Below, in pieces: positions 55,620 through 64,000 of a stretch of 64,000 nt of DNA. Position 1 is the stretch's first letter, and each line of letters opens with the position of its first letter. The notes below the pieces were generated by a model. It was given only the letters and a program-made list of their open reading frames with translations, was not told the DNA's origin and made no database searches. The translations under genes and the position numbers were made by a program. The stretch comes from Bacteroidales bacterium (GTDB taxonomy: Bacteria > Bacteroidota > Bacteroidia > Bacteroidales > UBA1715), in assembly GCA_016714605.1 (NCBI GenBank), contig JADKDL010000001.1, forward strand, positions 496,001 to 560,000, in the 5' to 3' direction.

Positions 55620-56653
55620 TACTTACTGTTTTTTTTGGCAGCCATAAACTCTTCCCAGGGTTTGGAAATATAAGAATCTGATCCAAAATATTCAATTATA
55701 GGCAGTATACTTTCTTCAGTAAAATAGCCCGGTATTACTTGAATTATAGTATGTTCCTTGGTTAGCAATGCAAAAACCGGAAAAGCCATATTTCCTTTCA
55801 ACACATCTACAGCAAACTGATGAAACGGATGTTCTTTCCCTTCATTTATATATGTTTTATTTGAATAAACAACTGGGTCTTTTGATGTGGCAGAGAACAA
55901 TACCGGAATAAAATAATTGTTAATCATTTTCACAACAGCAGTATCATTGAAAGTGGTATGTTTCATTATGTTGCCGGTAGCACTCCAATCGGAATCAAAA
56001 AAGAGTAAAACTTTCTTATTTTGTATGATACTGCTATCTATAGCATATTGAATCGTTTTCCAATTTACATCTAGATTCTTTGGTTTTAACGAGTCGCTAT
56101 AGGTTTTATTAAAATCGTCAAATTATTTTTGCAGATTTATATATTTATATAAATTTTCTGCAAAGAAGACTAGAAACGGTTGTATATCTTTGGCACTTCT
56201 GTAGCCCGAAATAGGAGCTATAACGTTCGAGCTGTCATCTAAATACACAATAGAAGGGTAACTCATTCTTTGTTGAAGTAGAGACACAGCCAAATCGTGA
56301 GATGATTTTTTAATAGGGTTTCCATTTCTATCAAGTTTACCGAGCATAGAATTGGTGTAGACTTTACCTTTGTAATTTATGGTATCATTACCCTCTGCAT
56401 TAAATTTTACAGCATAATAATAAGCATTTATATATTGCGCAATACTTGGATCGGAGAAGGTGGTTTTATCCATGTGCTTACACCATCCACACCAGTCGGT
56501 ATAGACATCTACAATAATTTTTTTGGGGTTGGTTTTTTGCTTTTCAAGTGCTTCCTCAAAACTTAACCACTGTATGGTTGACGATGGTTGATTCTGTGCA
56601 ACTATAATCTGAGCAAAGAAAAATGACAGTAGTAAAAAAAGTAACTTTCTCAT
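55619..56653 (-). pseudogene. Tandem thioredoxin-like exported protein with an in-frame stop
   Basis: The first part (176 residues) has a signal peptide (MRKLLFLLLSFFFAQIIVAQ) and a thioredoxin fold with DVYTDWCGWCKHMDKTTFSD, so the CxxC motif is WCGWC. A TAA at 56123-56125 follows, and the same frame then continues FDDFNKTYSDSLKPKNL...KVLLFFDSDWSATG and a second thioredoxin-like domain (KHTTFNDTAVVKMINNYFIPV) without CxxC. There is no start codon between the stop and the ATG at 55966. Together they make about 344 residues, so the stop looks like a C-to-T (CAA to TAA) or similar change. If real, only the first domain is made. Probable role: disulfide or redox chaperone in the periplasm. Confidence 0.75.
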
Positions 56654-56671
56654 TGATAAACATTCAAACGA

Positions 56672-56734
56672 TTAATAAAACCTATAAAAGTCAAGTATGT
56701 AATACGAGTTAATAAAACCTATTTCACATACTTG
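56672..56734. promoter_or_regulatory. Repeated motif region upstream of the thioredoxin gene
   Basis: TTAATAAAACCTAT occurs at 56672 and 56709 (37 bases apart). The inverted repeat CAAGTATGT (56692) / ACATACTTG (56726) overlaps it. The gene-free stretch 56654-57110 otherwise is AT-rich and shows no gene. Confidence 0.35.
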
Positions 56735-57110
56735 CTTCAAAAATACCAATTTTATTTTGTTTATCTAATTTTAGAATCGGAAAATAAATGTTCGTTTTAA
56801 AAATTTCATTTATCAAACATCAAATTTTCTACATTTTCATCAGTTTAAGAATATTACAATCAATAAAAGACTAGTAATTTAATTTTTAAAGTAAACTAGT
56901 AAATATATTATATGTCGGAATTATAATTGAAAATTATCGACTTATGTCAGAAACAAATTTATTAAGCTCATTTTGGTATCATTAAAGAATTATATATTGA
57001 TAAAAAATATTATTAATTTTTATTAATTAGGCATTCGAAATATAATATATTTACCTTACAAGCAAATATGCAAATGAATATAAAACCCCAAAAATAAAGC
57101 ACCTGAAAAT

Positions 57111-57881
57111 ATGATAATTAAAGCATTTCAAATTGCAGATAGTTTAGACTTAAAGCGACTAAAAGATAGTTACACCGGAGAGTTGCTCAGCTTTTCGAGT
57201 CTAGATTTGTTTTACAAAAGCGACAATAAATATCTTTATATTACATCTTACGGAGTTGCGGTGTTTTGTGAATATGACGACCTGAAAATCTCGGAAAGCA
57301 TAAATTTTTTAAAAAATTATGCCACAAATATTTTAGCCGAAAAAATATCAGATGAATATATTGTCCTAAAATCAGATTCAGGAAATGTATTCGGACATAA
57401 TGAAGCAGCACTTTCAATAATTTCCGACAGCTCAATAAAAATTGCAATGCTCAATATTAGTCAGTCGGTTTCGCTCGATTACTACCAAATGCATGGTAAC
57501 CAAATGATAAACGAAACAAACTACTATACTCAAATACTTGAAAAGAAAGGACGTTTGCTCATTTCTAAGAAAAAACTACTCAAGTTTATTGGTAAGACAC
57601 TGAATGTAAAAAACAGCATTTTCGACCAGTTGTATATTTTCGACCAGCCCGAAGTAACTTGGAACGATGAATATTTGAGCGAAGTAGATAAAGGACTAAA
57701 GCAACTTTTCGATATAAAAAACCGATTCAGAAATCTTGATTATACACTGAAAATTATAAATGAAAATCTCGATTTATTTAAAGATTTGCTTCAACATGCA
57801 AAAAGCAATCTGTTGGAGATTATAATTATTGTACTTATAATGGTTGAAGTAGGAAATATGTTTCTTGAAAAAATATTCTGA
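57111..57881 (+). CDS. DUF155/RMD1-family protein
   Basis: 256 residues. The family core is visible: YLYITSYGVAVFCEYDD, LNISQSVSLDYYQMHGNQMI, LNVKNSIFDQLYIFDQPEVTWNDE and a hydrophobic C-terminal helix (LLEIIIIVLIMVEVGNMFLEKIF). Eukaryotic members (RMD1, RMND1) are linked to mitochondrial translation and to microtubule behaviour; the role in bacteria is not established. It precedes a lipoprotein gene on the same strand by 75 bases. Confidence 0.82.
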   Translation: MIIKAFQIADSLDLKRLKDSYTGELLSFSSLDLFYKSDNKYLYITSYGVAVFCEYDDLKISESINFLKNYATNILAEKISDEYIVLKSDSGNVFGHNEAALSIISDSSIKIAMLNISQSVSLDYYQMHGNQMINETNYYTQILEKKGRLLISKKKLLKFIGKTLNVKNSIFDQLYIFDQPEVTWNDEYLSEVDKGLKQLFDIKNRFRNLDYTLKIINENLDLFKDLLQHAKSNLLEIIIIVLIMVEVGNMFLEKIF

Positions 57882-57956
57882 TGAGTTAATTACTTTGCCC
57901 AAACAATGAAATATTACACCAAATAATCAAATTATATATCATAAAAAATCAAATCT

Positions 57957-58583
57957 ATGAATAGCCAAATAGTAAGAAATGCCGCGATTTTAATTTTAGC
58001 ATCAGTTCTGTTTTCATGCAACTCAATACCCAAAGAAACAAAAGAAAAAGCCACCGAATATTACAAGCAAATAAATGGTGAAACACAAAATGTTTCTGAC
58101 AATATAATTTCCTTTTACGACAGTGTTTCTGCAATAAGTGGCAATATATTTAGTGGTATAGATTTAGAAAAAGCCAAACAATTAAGCGGTTCATTAACAC
58201 TATTTGAATCAAAAATTTCAGCAGAAATTGAATCTATTAAAAGCGCAAAAGAATTTGATGAGACAATACCTTATGGAGCAAATTCCATAAAAATATTGGA
58301 AAACTACAAAAAAATAATTACCTCAGATTATTCAAATCTATTATCAATCAGCACCTCCGACATAGACCCAAGTTATATAATGAAACTTGACTCAGTAAAA
58401 GTTTTGATACTTAAAAACCTCATTGCAATAGAGCGAGACGTAATTTCAAACAATAAAAGTTTTTGTGAAAAATATTCTATCGAGAACAAAGACGGAGAAA
58501 GGAAACTATCAATTTTTGAAAATGCACTGAGCAATTTAGAATATAAAATAGAATCACTTAAGAGGGTTACAGAAATGCAGTAA
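57957..58583 (+). CDS. Small lipoprotein of unknown function
   Basis: 208 residues with a lipobox (LASVLFSC) ending at Cys 21, then NSIPKETKEK. The mature part is helical and charged, with Lys-, Glu- and Ser-rich heptads (ISAEIESIKSAKEFDET, YKKIITSDYSNLLSIS), so coiled coil is likely. I do not recognise a family. The neighbour DUF155 gene upstream suggests co-transcription. A perfect 14-bp hairpin overlaps the stop codon. Confidence 0.7.
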   Translation: MNSQIVRNAAILILASVLFSCNSIPKETKEKATEYYKQINGETQNVSDNIISFYDSVSAISGNIFSGIDLEKAKQLSGSLTLFESKISAEIESIKSAKEFDETIPYGANSIKILENYKKIITSDYSNLLSISTSDIDPSYIMKLDSVKVLILKNLIAIERDVISNNKSFCEKYSIENKDGERKLSIFENALSNLEYKIESLKRVTEMQ

Positions 58584-58610
58584 GAACAATTGTTACTACT
58601 GCATTTCTGT
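58569..58610 (+). terminator. Intrinsic terminator overlapping the lipoprotein stop
   Basis: ACAGAAATGCAGTA (58569-58582) pairs perfectly with TACTGCATTTCTGT (58597-58610) and is followed by TTTT. The stop codon lies inside the stem. Confidence 0.9.
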
Positions 58611-58786
58611 TTTGAGATAATACATCTCATCCTCTCACTTTTATATTTTCTTTTTTCATAAGAAGAATTTGTGAGGTTTTAAAACATAAGATAAAATTAA
58701 CATAAGCAATATTGAATATTTGAAATTTATTTTTAAATTTATTAATGACAATAATTATGTAATTTTCTTATACTCACAACTAAACT

Positions 58787-59488
58787 ATGGAGTCTGAGTA
58801 CCCCAAAATCGATTCGTCTGATTCAATAAATATAAAAGAAAAAGAGTATTTATTATTGATGAGCGAACTCCAGTTTTATAAGAAAATAATGAGTGTAATG
58901 CCTGCAGTTGTTTATGTTAATAACTTGCAGTCGGAGCAGATAAAATGGGTTAACGATGCTGCTGAATCCATAAATGGATTTAAGAAAGAAGATATTTTGC
59001 TGAATCCAAATTTTATTTCAGACAACATTGTAGAAGCAGATATAAGCTGGTTGGCACAGTCGGCTAATTATTATAAAAATGAGAGTGGGGTTCATTCATA
59101 TATTTATTCAATGCGAAATGCCGATGGGGAAGTAAGAAGCTTTCATGGATTGGGCATAGTATTCGACTACGATGATGATGGTAAGCCACTGCACAATCTA
59201 TCTATAGATATAGATATTACTAACGAAATAAAGAATTATGATCAATTAAAGCGTCACTTGAATGAGCTGACACAAAAATTGAACAAACATATAGTAGACA
59301 ACCTCACAAAAACCGAAAAGCTTATAATTGAGCTTCTTTGCAAAGGGAAATCGTTCAAGCAGATTGCCGATGAACAGTGCCGTAGTTACCATACTATAGA
59401 TAGTCATGTTCGGAATATTTTCAAGAAAATGGGAGTGAAAAAAACCTGTCAGCTTACCCTCAAAGCTAAGGAAATTGGGTTGGTGTAA
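58787..59488 (+). CDS. PAS-domain LuxR-type transcription regulator
   Basis: 233 residues. The N-terminal PAS-like fold (about 25-140) contains YKKIMSVMPAVVYVNNLQSEQIKWVND and FHGLGIVFDYDDDG. The C-terminal LuxR/GerE helix-turn-helix reads LTKTEKLIIELLCKGKSFKQ, then IADEQCRSYHTIDSHVRNIF and KKMGVKKTC. There is no receiver domain. It is a one-component sensor; the ligand is unknown. It lies 204 bases after the lipoprotein gene and is separated from it by a terminator. Confidence 0.88.
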   Translation: MESEYPKIDSSDSINIKEKEYLLLMSELQFYKKIMSVMPAVVYVNNLQSEQIKWVNDAAESINGFKKEDILLNPNFISDNIVEADISWLAQSANYYKNESGVHSYIYSMRNADGEVRSFHGLGIVFDYDDDGKPLHNLSIDIDITNEIKNYDQLKRHLNELTQKLNKHIVDNLTKTEKLIIELLCKGKSFKQIADEQCRSYHTIDSHVRNIFKKMGVKKTCQLTLKAKEIGLV

Positions 59489-59525
59489 GGCAGGTTTTGA
59501 TAATGTATTTAATACATTTCTAAAA

Positions 59526-60130
59526 TCAATATGAAATGTTTGTAAAATCGAAAATCAGATGTTTCAATGTTCCGATATCCGAATGGTTCGACTCGTAATA
59601 GGCATTGAATAAATCATGTTCTTTTAGCAGTATGATTTCCGTATTTCTTTTGTGTTTCTCTAGTAATGAATTAATTCCTTTGATGGTTTCATCAGGTTTA
59701 CCTTCGAGAAGATAACCAATCATACAACCTAGTGGATATTTTTCAGAAATAAACCTATCCATTCCTTCATTTATATATGCTCCTTTTAAATCAGAATCTT
59801 TTCTTTTAGCCTTTTTGCTTCCATAAAACAAAGATACCTTTGCTTATTCCATATTTTGAAGTAAACAAAATCAATTCTTGGAAGTTTATCTGCATAACCT
59901 TTTACTTGGTTTTCGGTTTTAGACAATAGTTTGTTTTCAGTTTTACAAGTAATGCTTTTTTCTAAGGAACTCTGACTTTCATTTACGTAATGCCCTAATA
60001 ATTCCGAAAAATCATTTTCAATCCAATTTGATAGATATTTCTTTTCTGAAATGGCAATATTGTATGCGTTAATAATTAATTCAATGCAATCTTTTTCAAA
60101 AGCCTTTCTGTAAATCAAACTAAGCTTCAT
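59526..60130 (-). pseudogene. PD-(D/E)XK nuclease-like partner of the type II methylase, frameshifted
   Basis: The joined product is about 200 residues. The core PRIDFVYFKIWNKQRYLCFMEAKRLK fits PD-(D/E)XK: Asp, a beta hairpin, then E-A-K. After a frameshift it continues KDSDLKGAYINEGMDRFISE and CMIGYLLEGKPDE. Adding one A in the AAAA run near 59806-59812 joins them as LKRKDSDLKG. The gene overlaps the end of the methylase gene by 11 bases from its ATG at 60130, so they are translationally coupled. It is probably a restriction subunit or helper; the family is not recognised with certainty. Confidence 0.55.
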
Positions 60131-63100
60131 CGTGCTCTCCATTTAAAATTTCAAGAATCAACTCAGAAGCATCTTCCATTGCCATTGATTGCGACCAAAA
60201 TCGACGTTGGTTGGGGCGAATGATGTAAATATCATTTCCTCTTTTATAGTTAAGTTTTTTTCTGAAGTAGATGCTCTTTGCACTTTCATCCCACAAATAT
60301 TGATCGAGTTGTTTTAATTCTGCATCAACGTTTTCACCAGAGTCAAAAACATCTTTTTTAACTTCCTCGTGCGAGATTTTAATCATCATCAAAGGCGTAA
60401 ACCTATTGATATTATAAACAGTAGCATTAGCATAAACACCTTGACCATCAAGAAAATCGTTGAGTTTTTCCACAATAGTTTCAGAATATTTCACAATATT
60501 ATTAGCATTAGGATGTAAACTAATTGCAACAATATCTTTCTTTAATAATGGAAGAGTATATGAAATAAAGTCTAAAATAATACTGTTATCTGTTTTTATT
60601 AATGAGAATAATTTCTTAAAAATAAATTCATTAATTTTTTGTTCTAATATTTCGATGTTTTGTTCTCTTGTAAAATAGTTATCTACAATATACTCGTCGT
60701 ATAATTGAGCCAACTTATGGAAATCTTCTAACTCAAGGAATTGAGGTAAATTGTTTAATTCATTCGGTTTTATTTCTTCACGTTCGATGCCTATTGATGC
60801 AGATGTAATAAAGATGTAATAAAGAGCAAATTTTGAATTAAAATAACAAACTAATCCCTTCAATAACTGTGAATCTGGATGATGAATTCCAATAACCTTA
60901 CTATTAAATGAGCAATCTTTATTTATAAAAGAAGCACATATTTCCCAATTAGCTAATCCTTCTTTAATTAAGATATGAGGAGCTTTGTAGGCTCCTTTAG
61001 TCCCTAATCGTCTAAAAACATTAACTTCAGGCAGGTTGTCTTTTATTGTTTTGTAATAATTAGCATAAATAATTTTAGAATCATCTGTTAATCCATCATT
61101 TAGTTTAGAAAATACAGATGTGTTAAATCTTTCAATTGATTGAGGTTTAACATATTCTTTTGGTACTACATTATCAATTAAAGGTTTTATCGTTGATTTA
61201 TCAAGAAATTGAAGTCCTAGTCCGTGAATAAATTCTTTTTGAGACAATAAATTGCCAATATTTCTCCCTTTTAAAGAAGTAACTAACTCCCAATCACCCA
61301 TTCCACCCCACATTGCAATCTTCCAAATCTTGGTATCAGGCTTTTGGCATTCTTCTCTTGGCAGATACTTTACATCAGTAGAGTCAATACATAAACCCTC
61401 TATAATGTTAGATTTTATATAGGTTTTGGGTGCGTAATAAACGATTTTATCAGAAGGCTCTTGTGGTTGTTCTTTCTTGAAAAATACAATGCTTATTGGT
61501 CCTGTTGCATCGCCAAATAACTGCCCTCCAAAATTCTTTTTTGCATTTCGAAGTATTGAGAAATTATATACTTTCTCTACATAACACTTATTAAACAACC
61601 AATATCTAAAATTTTGATATGTTCCGCCTGTATTCGTTAATACTTTGGTGTTAAATATCAATGCTATTTCTCCTTTGGGGGCAAACTGTGTAGCTTTGTG
61701 AAGGAATGGCAATACCATTTCTTTGGCAAAATCATTTTTATCGCAATATTCACGAATAGATTCCGATAAATCTGTAGTACCAAATGGTGGATTGCCTACT
61801 ACCAAATCGAAATTAATACCCTCAATTTCTTTATTTTCTAAGATTGTATCTCTACAAAACAGATTTTTGCCCTGCACTTTCAATGACTTATCGGCAGGGT
61901 TATTTATAAGGTTAGGTAGTCGGTGTTCTTTATTTTGCCAAATGGTTTTAGGATCTAAATTGTCTACCAAGGCTAAATACAAACTAAATGCGGCTACTTT
62001 TATGGCTTGTGGATGCAATTCAACGCCGAATATCGTATCGGTCAACAGTTTTTTTAATCTGTTAAAATCGTTTAGTTTTTTATTGTGGCTATTCTCATAG
62101 CGTTTCACCAAACGTTTGAAACTTTCAACCAAAAAAATGCCCGACCCACAGGCAGGGTCTAAAATTTTTACATTGTAGTCCGTTTCATTTTTGCTTACAG
62201 GCAATTTCTCATTCAGAATAAATTCGACCAACGAAGGTGGGGTATAATAAGTTCCTGTTTTTTTCTTTAACTCGGGGTCGGTTTTGAATAAGAAGTTTTC
62301 GTAAATCTCACTCAACAGTTCTATCTGTATAATACTAAAATCGAACAATCGCCAGTCTTCAAATAGTTTAGTCTGTTGGGTATTATCATTGCCACTTATG
62401 AAGCATTTTTTCACAAGTTGAAGCTGGGCGGGAGATATACTTTCTCCTTTCTCTATGGTGAAAACATTGCCATTGAAATGCTCTTCCAATTTTTCATACA
62501 AGCTGTATGTAGCCTCAACATCATCTAAAATATCAAAATAAGATGTTGCACCTTTTTTTATCTGCGAATAAAACTGCTCATCGGTTGCTCCTCTGTCTTC
62601 GAGATAAAGCAGGAACAAAGAGCGAAGAATAATTTTGTGGATAAAGTTTATTTCAAGTCCTTGATCTTGGAGTTGTTGAGCGGTATTTACAAGACTTGTT
62701 ACAAGATACTTATCAACCCTGTGCTGTAAATTTATCTTTTCCCTGATAGAAACGGCTTCCTCCAAAGTCCAGATAATACCAGTATCTACTGCAATTCTCG
62801 AAAACAGATTATTTAGTTCCTGAAGCTGAGTTTTATCGGAAACATGATATGATTTTATTTCTATTTTTTGGAGCTCTTTTTTATAATCAGGTTCATCCTC
62901 AGTTTTTAAGATTGGTCTTTGGGAACAATTATAAATTCTTATTTCAGTCTCAGAATAAACATAGAGAAACAACACCTTTTTGTAGTTCCAAATTTTTTGA
63001 TGCGTTTCGGCAATTTCTTTCAAAACTGTTTCATCAAACAATTTCACTTCTTTCAGAAATACAGCAGGAAAACTATTGTCATTTTCATCGGTGTTGAAAT

Positions 63101-63260
63101 ATACGGCATCAATAGCAATGTTAAAATCTCGGATTTGGTTTAATACAACAGACTCGCTTTCGGAAATATTTTCATTTGCCGAATGAATTGGAATAGCTCT
63201 TTCAAAGCCTATTAAGTCTATTATTTTATGTGAAGTCATTACCAATTTTTTCCAGTACAA
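60120..63260 (-). CDS. Eco57I-type (type IIG-like) restriction-modification methylase
   Basis: 1,046 residues. Methylase motifs are TGTYYTPPSLVEFIL, then ILDPACGSGIFLVESFKRL (motif I) and FDLVVGNPPFGTTDLS (motif IV NPPF), marking N6-adenine methylation. The first 330 residues contain DAVYFNTDENDNSFPAVFLKEV and LFLYVYSETEIRIYNC, an (D...E-x-K-like) possible nuclease-type fold that lacks an obvious PD-ExK triad. The C-terminus has IYFRKKLNYKRGNDIYIIRPNQRRFWSQSMAM, a typical tail of this group. A small PD-(D/E)XK protein follows, overlapping by a few codons. Target site unknown. The ATG at 63260 is used; a Met at 63239 (MTSHKIIDLIGFE) could also be the start. Confidence 0.88.
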   Translation of the reverse strand: MYWKKLVMTSHKIIDLIGFERAIPIHSANENISESESVVLNQIRDFNIAIDAVYFNTDENDNSFPAVFLKEVKLFDETVLKEIAETHQKIWNYKKVLFLYVYSETEIRIYNCSQRPILKTEDEPDYKKELQKIEIKSYHVSDKTQLQELNNLFSRIAVDTGIIWTLEEAVSIREKINLQHRVDKYLVTSLVNTAQQLQDQGLEINFIHKIILRSLFLLYLEDRGATDEQFYSQIKKGATSYFDILDDVEATYSLYEKLEEHFNGNVFTIEKGESISPAQLQLVKKCFISGNDNTQQTKLFEDWRLFDFSIIQIELLSEIYENFLFKTDPELKKKTGTYYTPPSLVEFILNEKLPVSKNETDYNVKILDPACGSGIFLVESFKRLVKRYENSHNKKLNDFNRLKKLLTDTIFGVELHPQAIKVAAFSLYLALVDNLDPKTIWQNKEHRLPNLINNPADKSLKVQGKNLFCRDTILENKEIEGINFDLVVGNPPFGTTDLSESIREYCDKNDFAKEMVLPFLHKATQFAPKGEIALIFNTKVLTNTGGTYQNFRYWLFNKCYVEKVYNFSILRNAKKNFGGQLFGDATGPISIVFFKKEQPQEPSDKIVYYAPKTYIKSNIIEGLCIDSTDVKYLPREECQKPDTKIWKIAMWGGMGDWELVTSLKGRNIGNLLSQKEFIHGLGLQFLDKSTIKPLIDNVVPKEYVKPQSIERFNTSVFSKLNDGLTDDSKIIYANYYKTIKDNLPEVNVFRRLGTKGAYKAPHILIKEGLANWEICASFINKDCSFNSKVIGIHHPDSQLLKGLVCYFNSKFALYYIFITSASIGIEREEIKPNELNNLPQFLELEDFHKLAQLYDEYIVDNYFTREQNIEILEQKINEFIFKKLFSLIKTDNSIILDFISYTLPLLKKDIVAISLHPNANNIVKYSETIVEKLNDFLDGQGVYANATVYNINRFTPLMMIKISHEEVKKDVFDSGENVDAELKQLDQYLWDESAKSIYFRKKLNYKRGNDIYIIRPNQRRFWSQSMAMEDASELILEILNGEHDEA

Positions 63261-63539
63261 TTAGTCTTTGCAAGATATAAATTCTTAATCTACTAAACTA
63301 TTTTTTTTTTGAGATAATGAAGTACTAAAATTTATTTTTCAAACTATTCTGCTATTCCAAAACCAAGGGAAAATAAGTTATAAATAGAACAACACAAGGT
63401 TGATGAGGTGCTATATTCTAATTAAATGATTCCAAACTCTTTTTGCATATAAAAATGGCGTAAATACGTGATTTTCTAATTCGCAGTAAATAGTAATTTT
63501 GATATTTACAATAATGTACACTAATCACTATCAACTACT

Positions 63540-64000
63540 ATGGAAAATAAAATTTCAGTTACAATTAACGCCGAAACAACGAAAGTAATTCTAGATGCAA
63601 TTAAAACCATTGAAGACAATCTGCCTTTTCTTATAAACCTGAGTGTAGAAGACCGTAAGAATTTGCCAAAAATGGGAGATAAAACAGTTGCCTTTGTAAC
63701 CAAAGCGCTCGAGTACTCAAAGCAAAACAAAGATGTAGTACCTTCATTTCTCGATGTCGCAGAATTTGAAAAAGATGTTGACGTAGTTACTAACCTCAGT
63801 AGAGTATTGGTACCACTTCATCAATTGGCCGAAAAAATCGATGATACAACCATGCTTGGCGGGAGCGAAGCTTACACTGCGGCTTTGGTATTTTATAGCG
63901 CAGTAAAAGGAGCCGCAAAAGCAGGAGTACCGGGAATGAAAACGATCTATAACGAACTTCAAGCACGTTTCCCCGGAAGAAGCAAAGGTTCGGCAAATAG
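63540..64000 (+). CDS. Hypothetical protein, 3' end outside window
   Basis: The frame opens with ATG at 63540 and is still open at the last base, giving at least 153 residues. It is all-helical and soluble (ISVTINAETTKVILDAIKTI, FLINLSVEDRKNLPKMGDKT, VVPSFLDVAEFEKDV, SEAYTAALVFYSAVKGAAKA), and YNELQARFPGRSKGSAN suggests the end is near. This kind is common as a conserved hypothetical protein in Bacteroidota. Function unknown. An inverted repeat GTAAATA / TATTTAC (63486-63509) lies upstream. Confidence 0.65.
   Translation, partial: MENKISVTINAETTKVILDAIKTIEDNLPFLINLSVEDRKNLPKMGDKTVAFVTKALEYSKQNKDVVPSFLDVAEFEKDVDVVTNLSRVLVPLHQLAEKIDDTTMLGGSEAYTAALVFYSAVKGAAKAGVPGMKTIYNELQARFPGRSKGSAN

Noticed and set aside
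61723..62100. Frame of 125 codons antisense to the Eco57I-type methylase
   Set aside because: It covers the conserved methylase motif region on the other strand and is explained by codon structure of the real gene.
1..64000. CRISPR arrays, tRNA or rRNA genes, complete insertion sequences
   Set aside because: No regular spaced repeats, no cloverleaf-like stretches and no full transposase were seen on either strand by reading; a dedicated scan (tRNAscan-SE, CRISPR finder) could not be run here.

Overview
The window is AT-rich chromosomal DNA from a member of the Bacteroidota. Several intergenic regions carry the Bacteroidota -7 promoter motif TAnnTTTG, and obvious Shine-Dalgarno sites are rare. 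The gene families also fit: beta-propeller/Y_Y_Y sensors, a TPR protein next to an outer-membrane barrel, an OmpA/PD40 protein resembling PorE of the type IX secretion system, succinate CoA-transferase, and Rpn nucleases. The genus cannot be fixed from the sequence alone.

Layout. 1-4 kb holds surface-polysaccharide or cell-surface genes (methyltransferase, capsule-type protein, FemAB-like protein, glycosyltransferase). 4-9 kb holds murB, small membrane proteins, glutamate formiminotransferase and ornithine carbamoyltransferase. 9-15 kb holds two large membrane signalling proteins: a pseudo-histidine-kinase with an intact receiver, and a propeller sensor ending in a SpoIIE-type phosphatase. 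15-21 kb holds a UvrD-like helicase and cysC-cysD-cysN (sulfate activation). 20.9-27.2 kb is a branched-chain amino-acid operon (ilvD, aminotransferase, ilvB, ilvN). It is preceded by a leader peptide with six consecutive Ile/Val/Leu codons and a strong terminator, a classic attenuator layout. ilvC is not present.

27.2-35.7 kb is an accessory island: an unknown lipoprotein, an unknown membrane protein, an Rpn-type nuclease, an attC-like fold, and an R-M system with an MvaI/BcnI-family endonuclease. The R-M system and the Rpn gene are bracketed by direct repeats of about 220 bp. Each repeat contains a 21-codon ORF and a hairpin with one compensatory base-pair change. The cytosine methyltransferase appears to carry an integrase-type arm DNA-binding domain at its N-terminus, and four TGTCCG repeats lie directly before its start codon. 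35.9-48.5 kb returns to envelope and housekeeping genes (GT51 transglycosylase, TPR protein, barrel, DUF389 protein, MFS transporter, glutathione peroxidase, acetyltransferase). 48.5-59.5 kb holds palindromic intergenic repeats, CoA-transferase, an ArsR regulator, an SPFH protein, a PorE-like protein, thioredoxin-like and PAS-LuxR genes. 59.5-63.3 kb is a second defence locus: a large Eco57I-type methylase with a PD-(D/E)XK partner.

Eleven apparent frameshifts in nine genes, many of them at homopolymers, and one in-frame stop were found. Base-call error is the simplest explanation for most, but real decay of accessory genes is possible. Genes with broken frames are marked pseudogene, with the position of the break.
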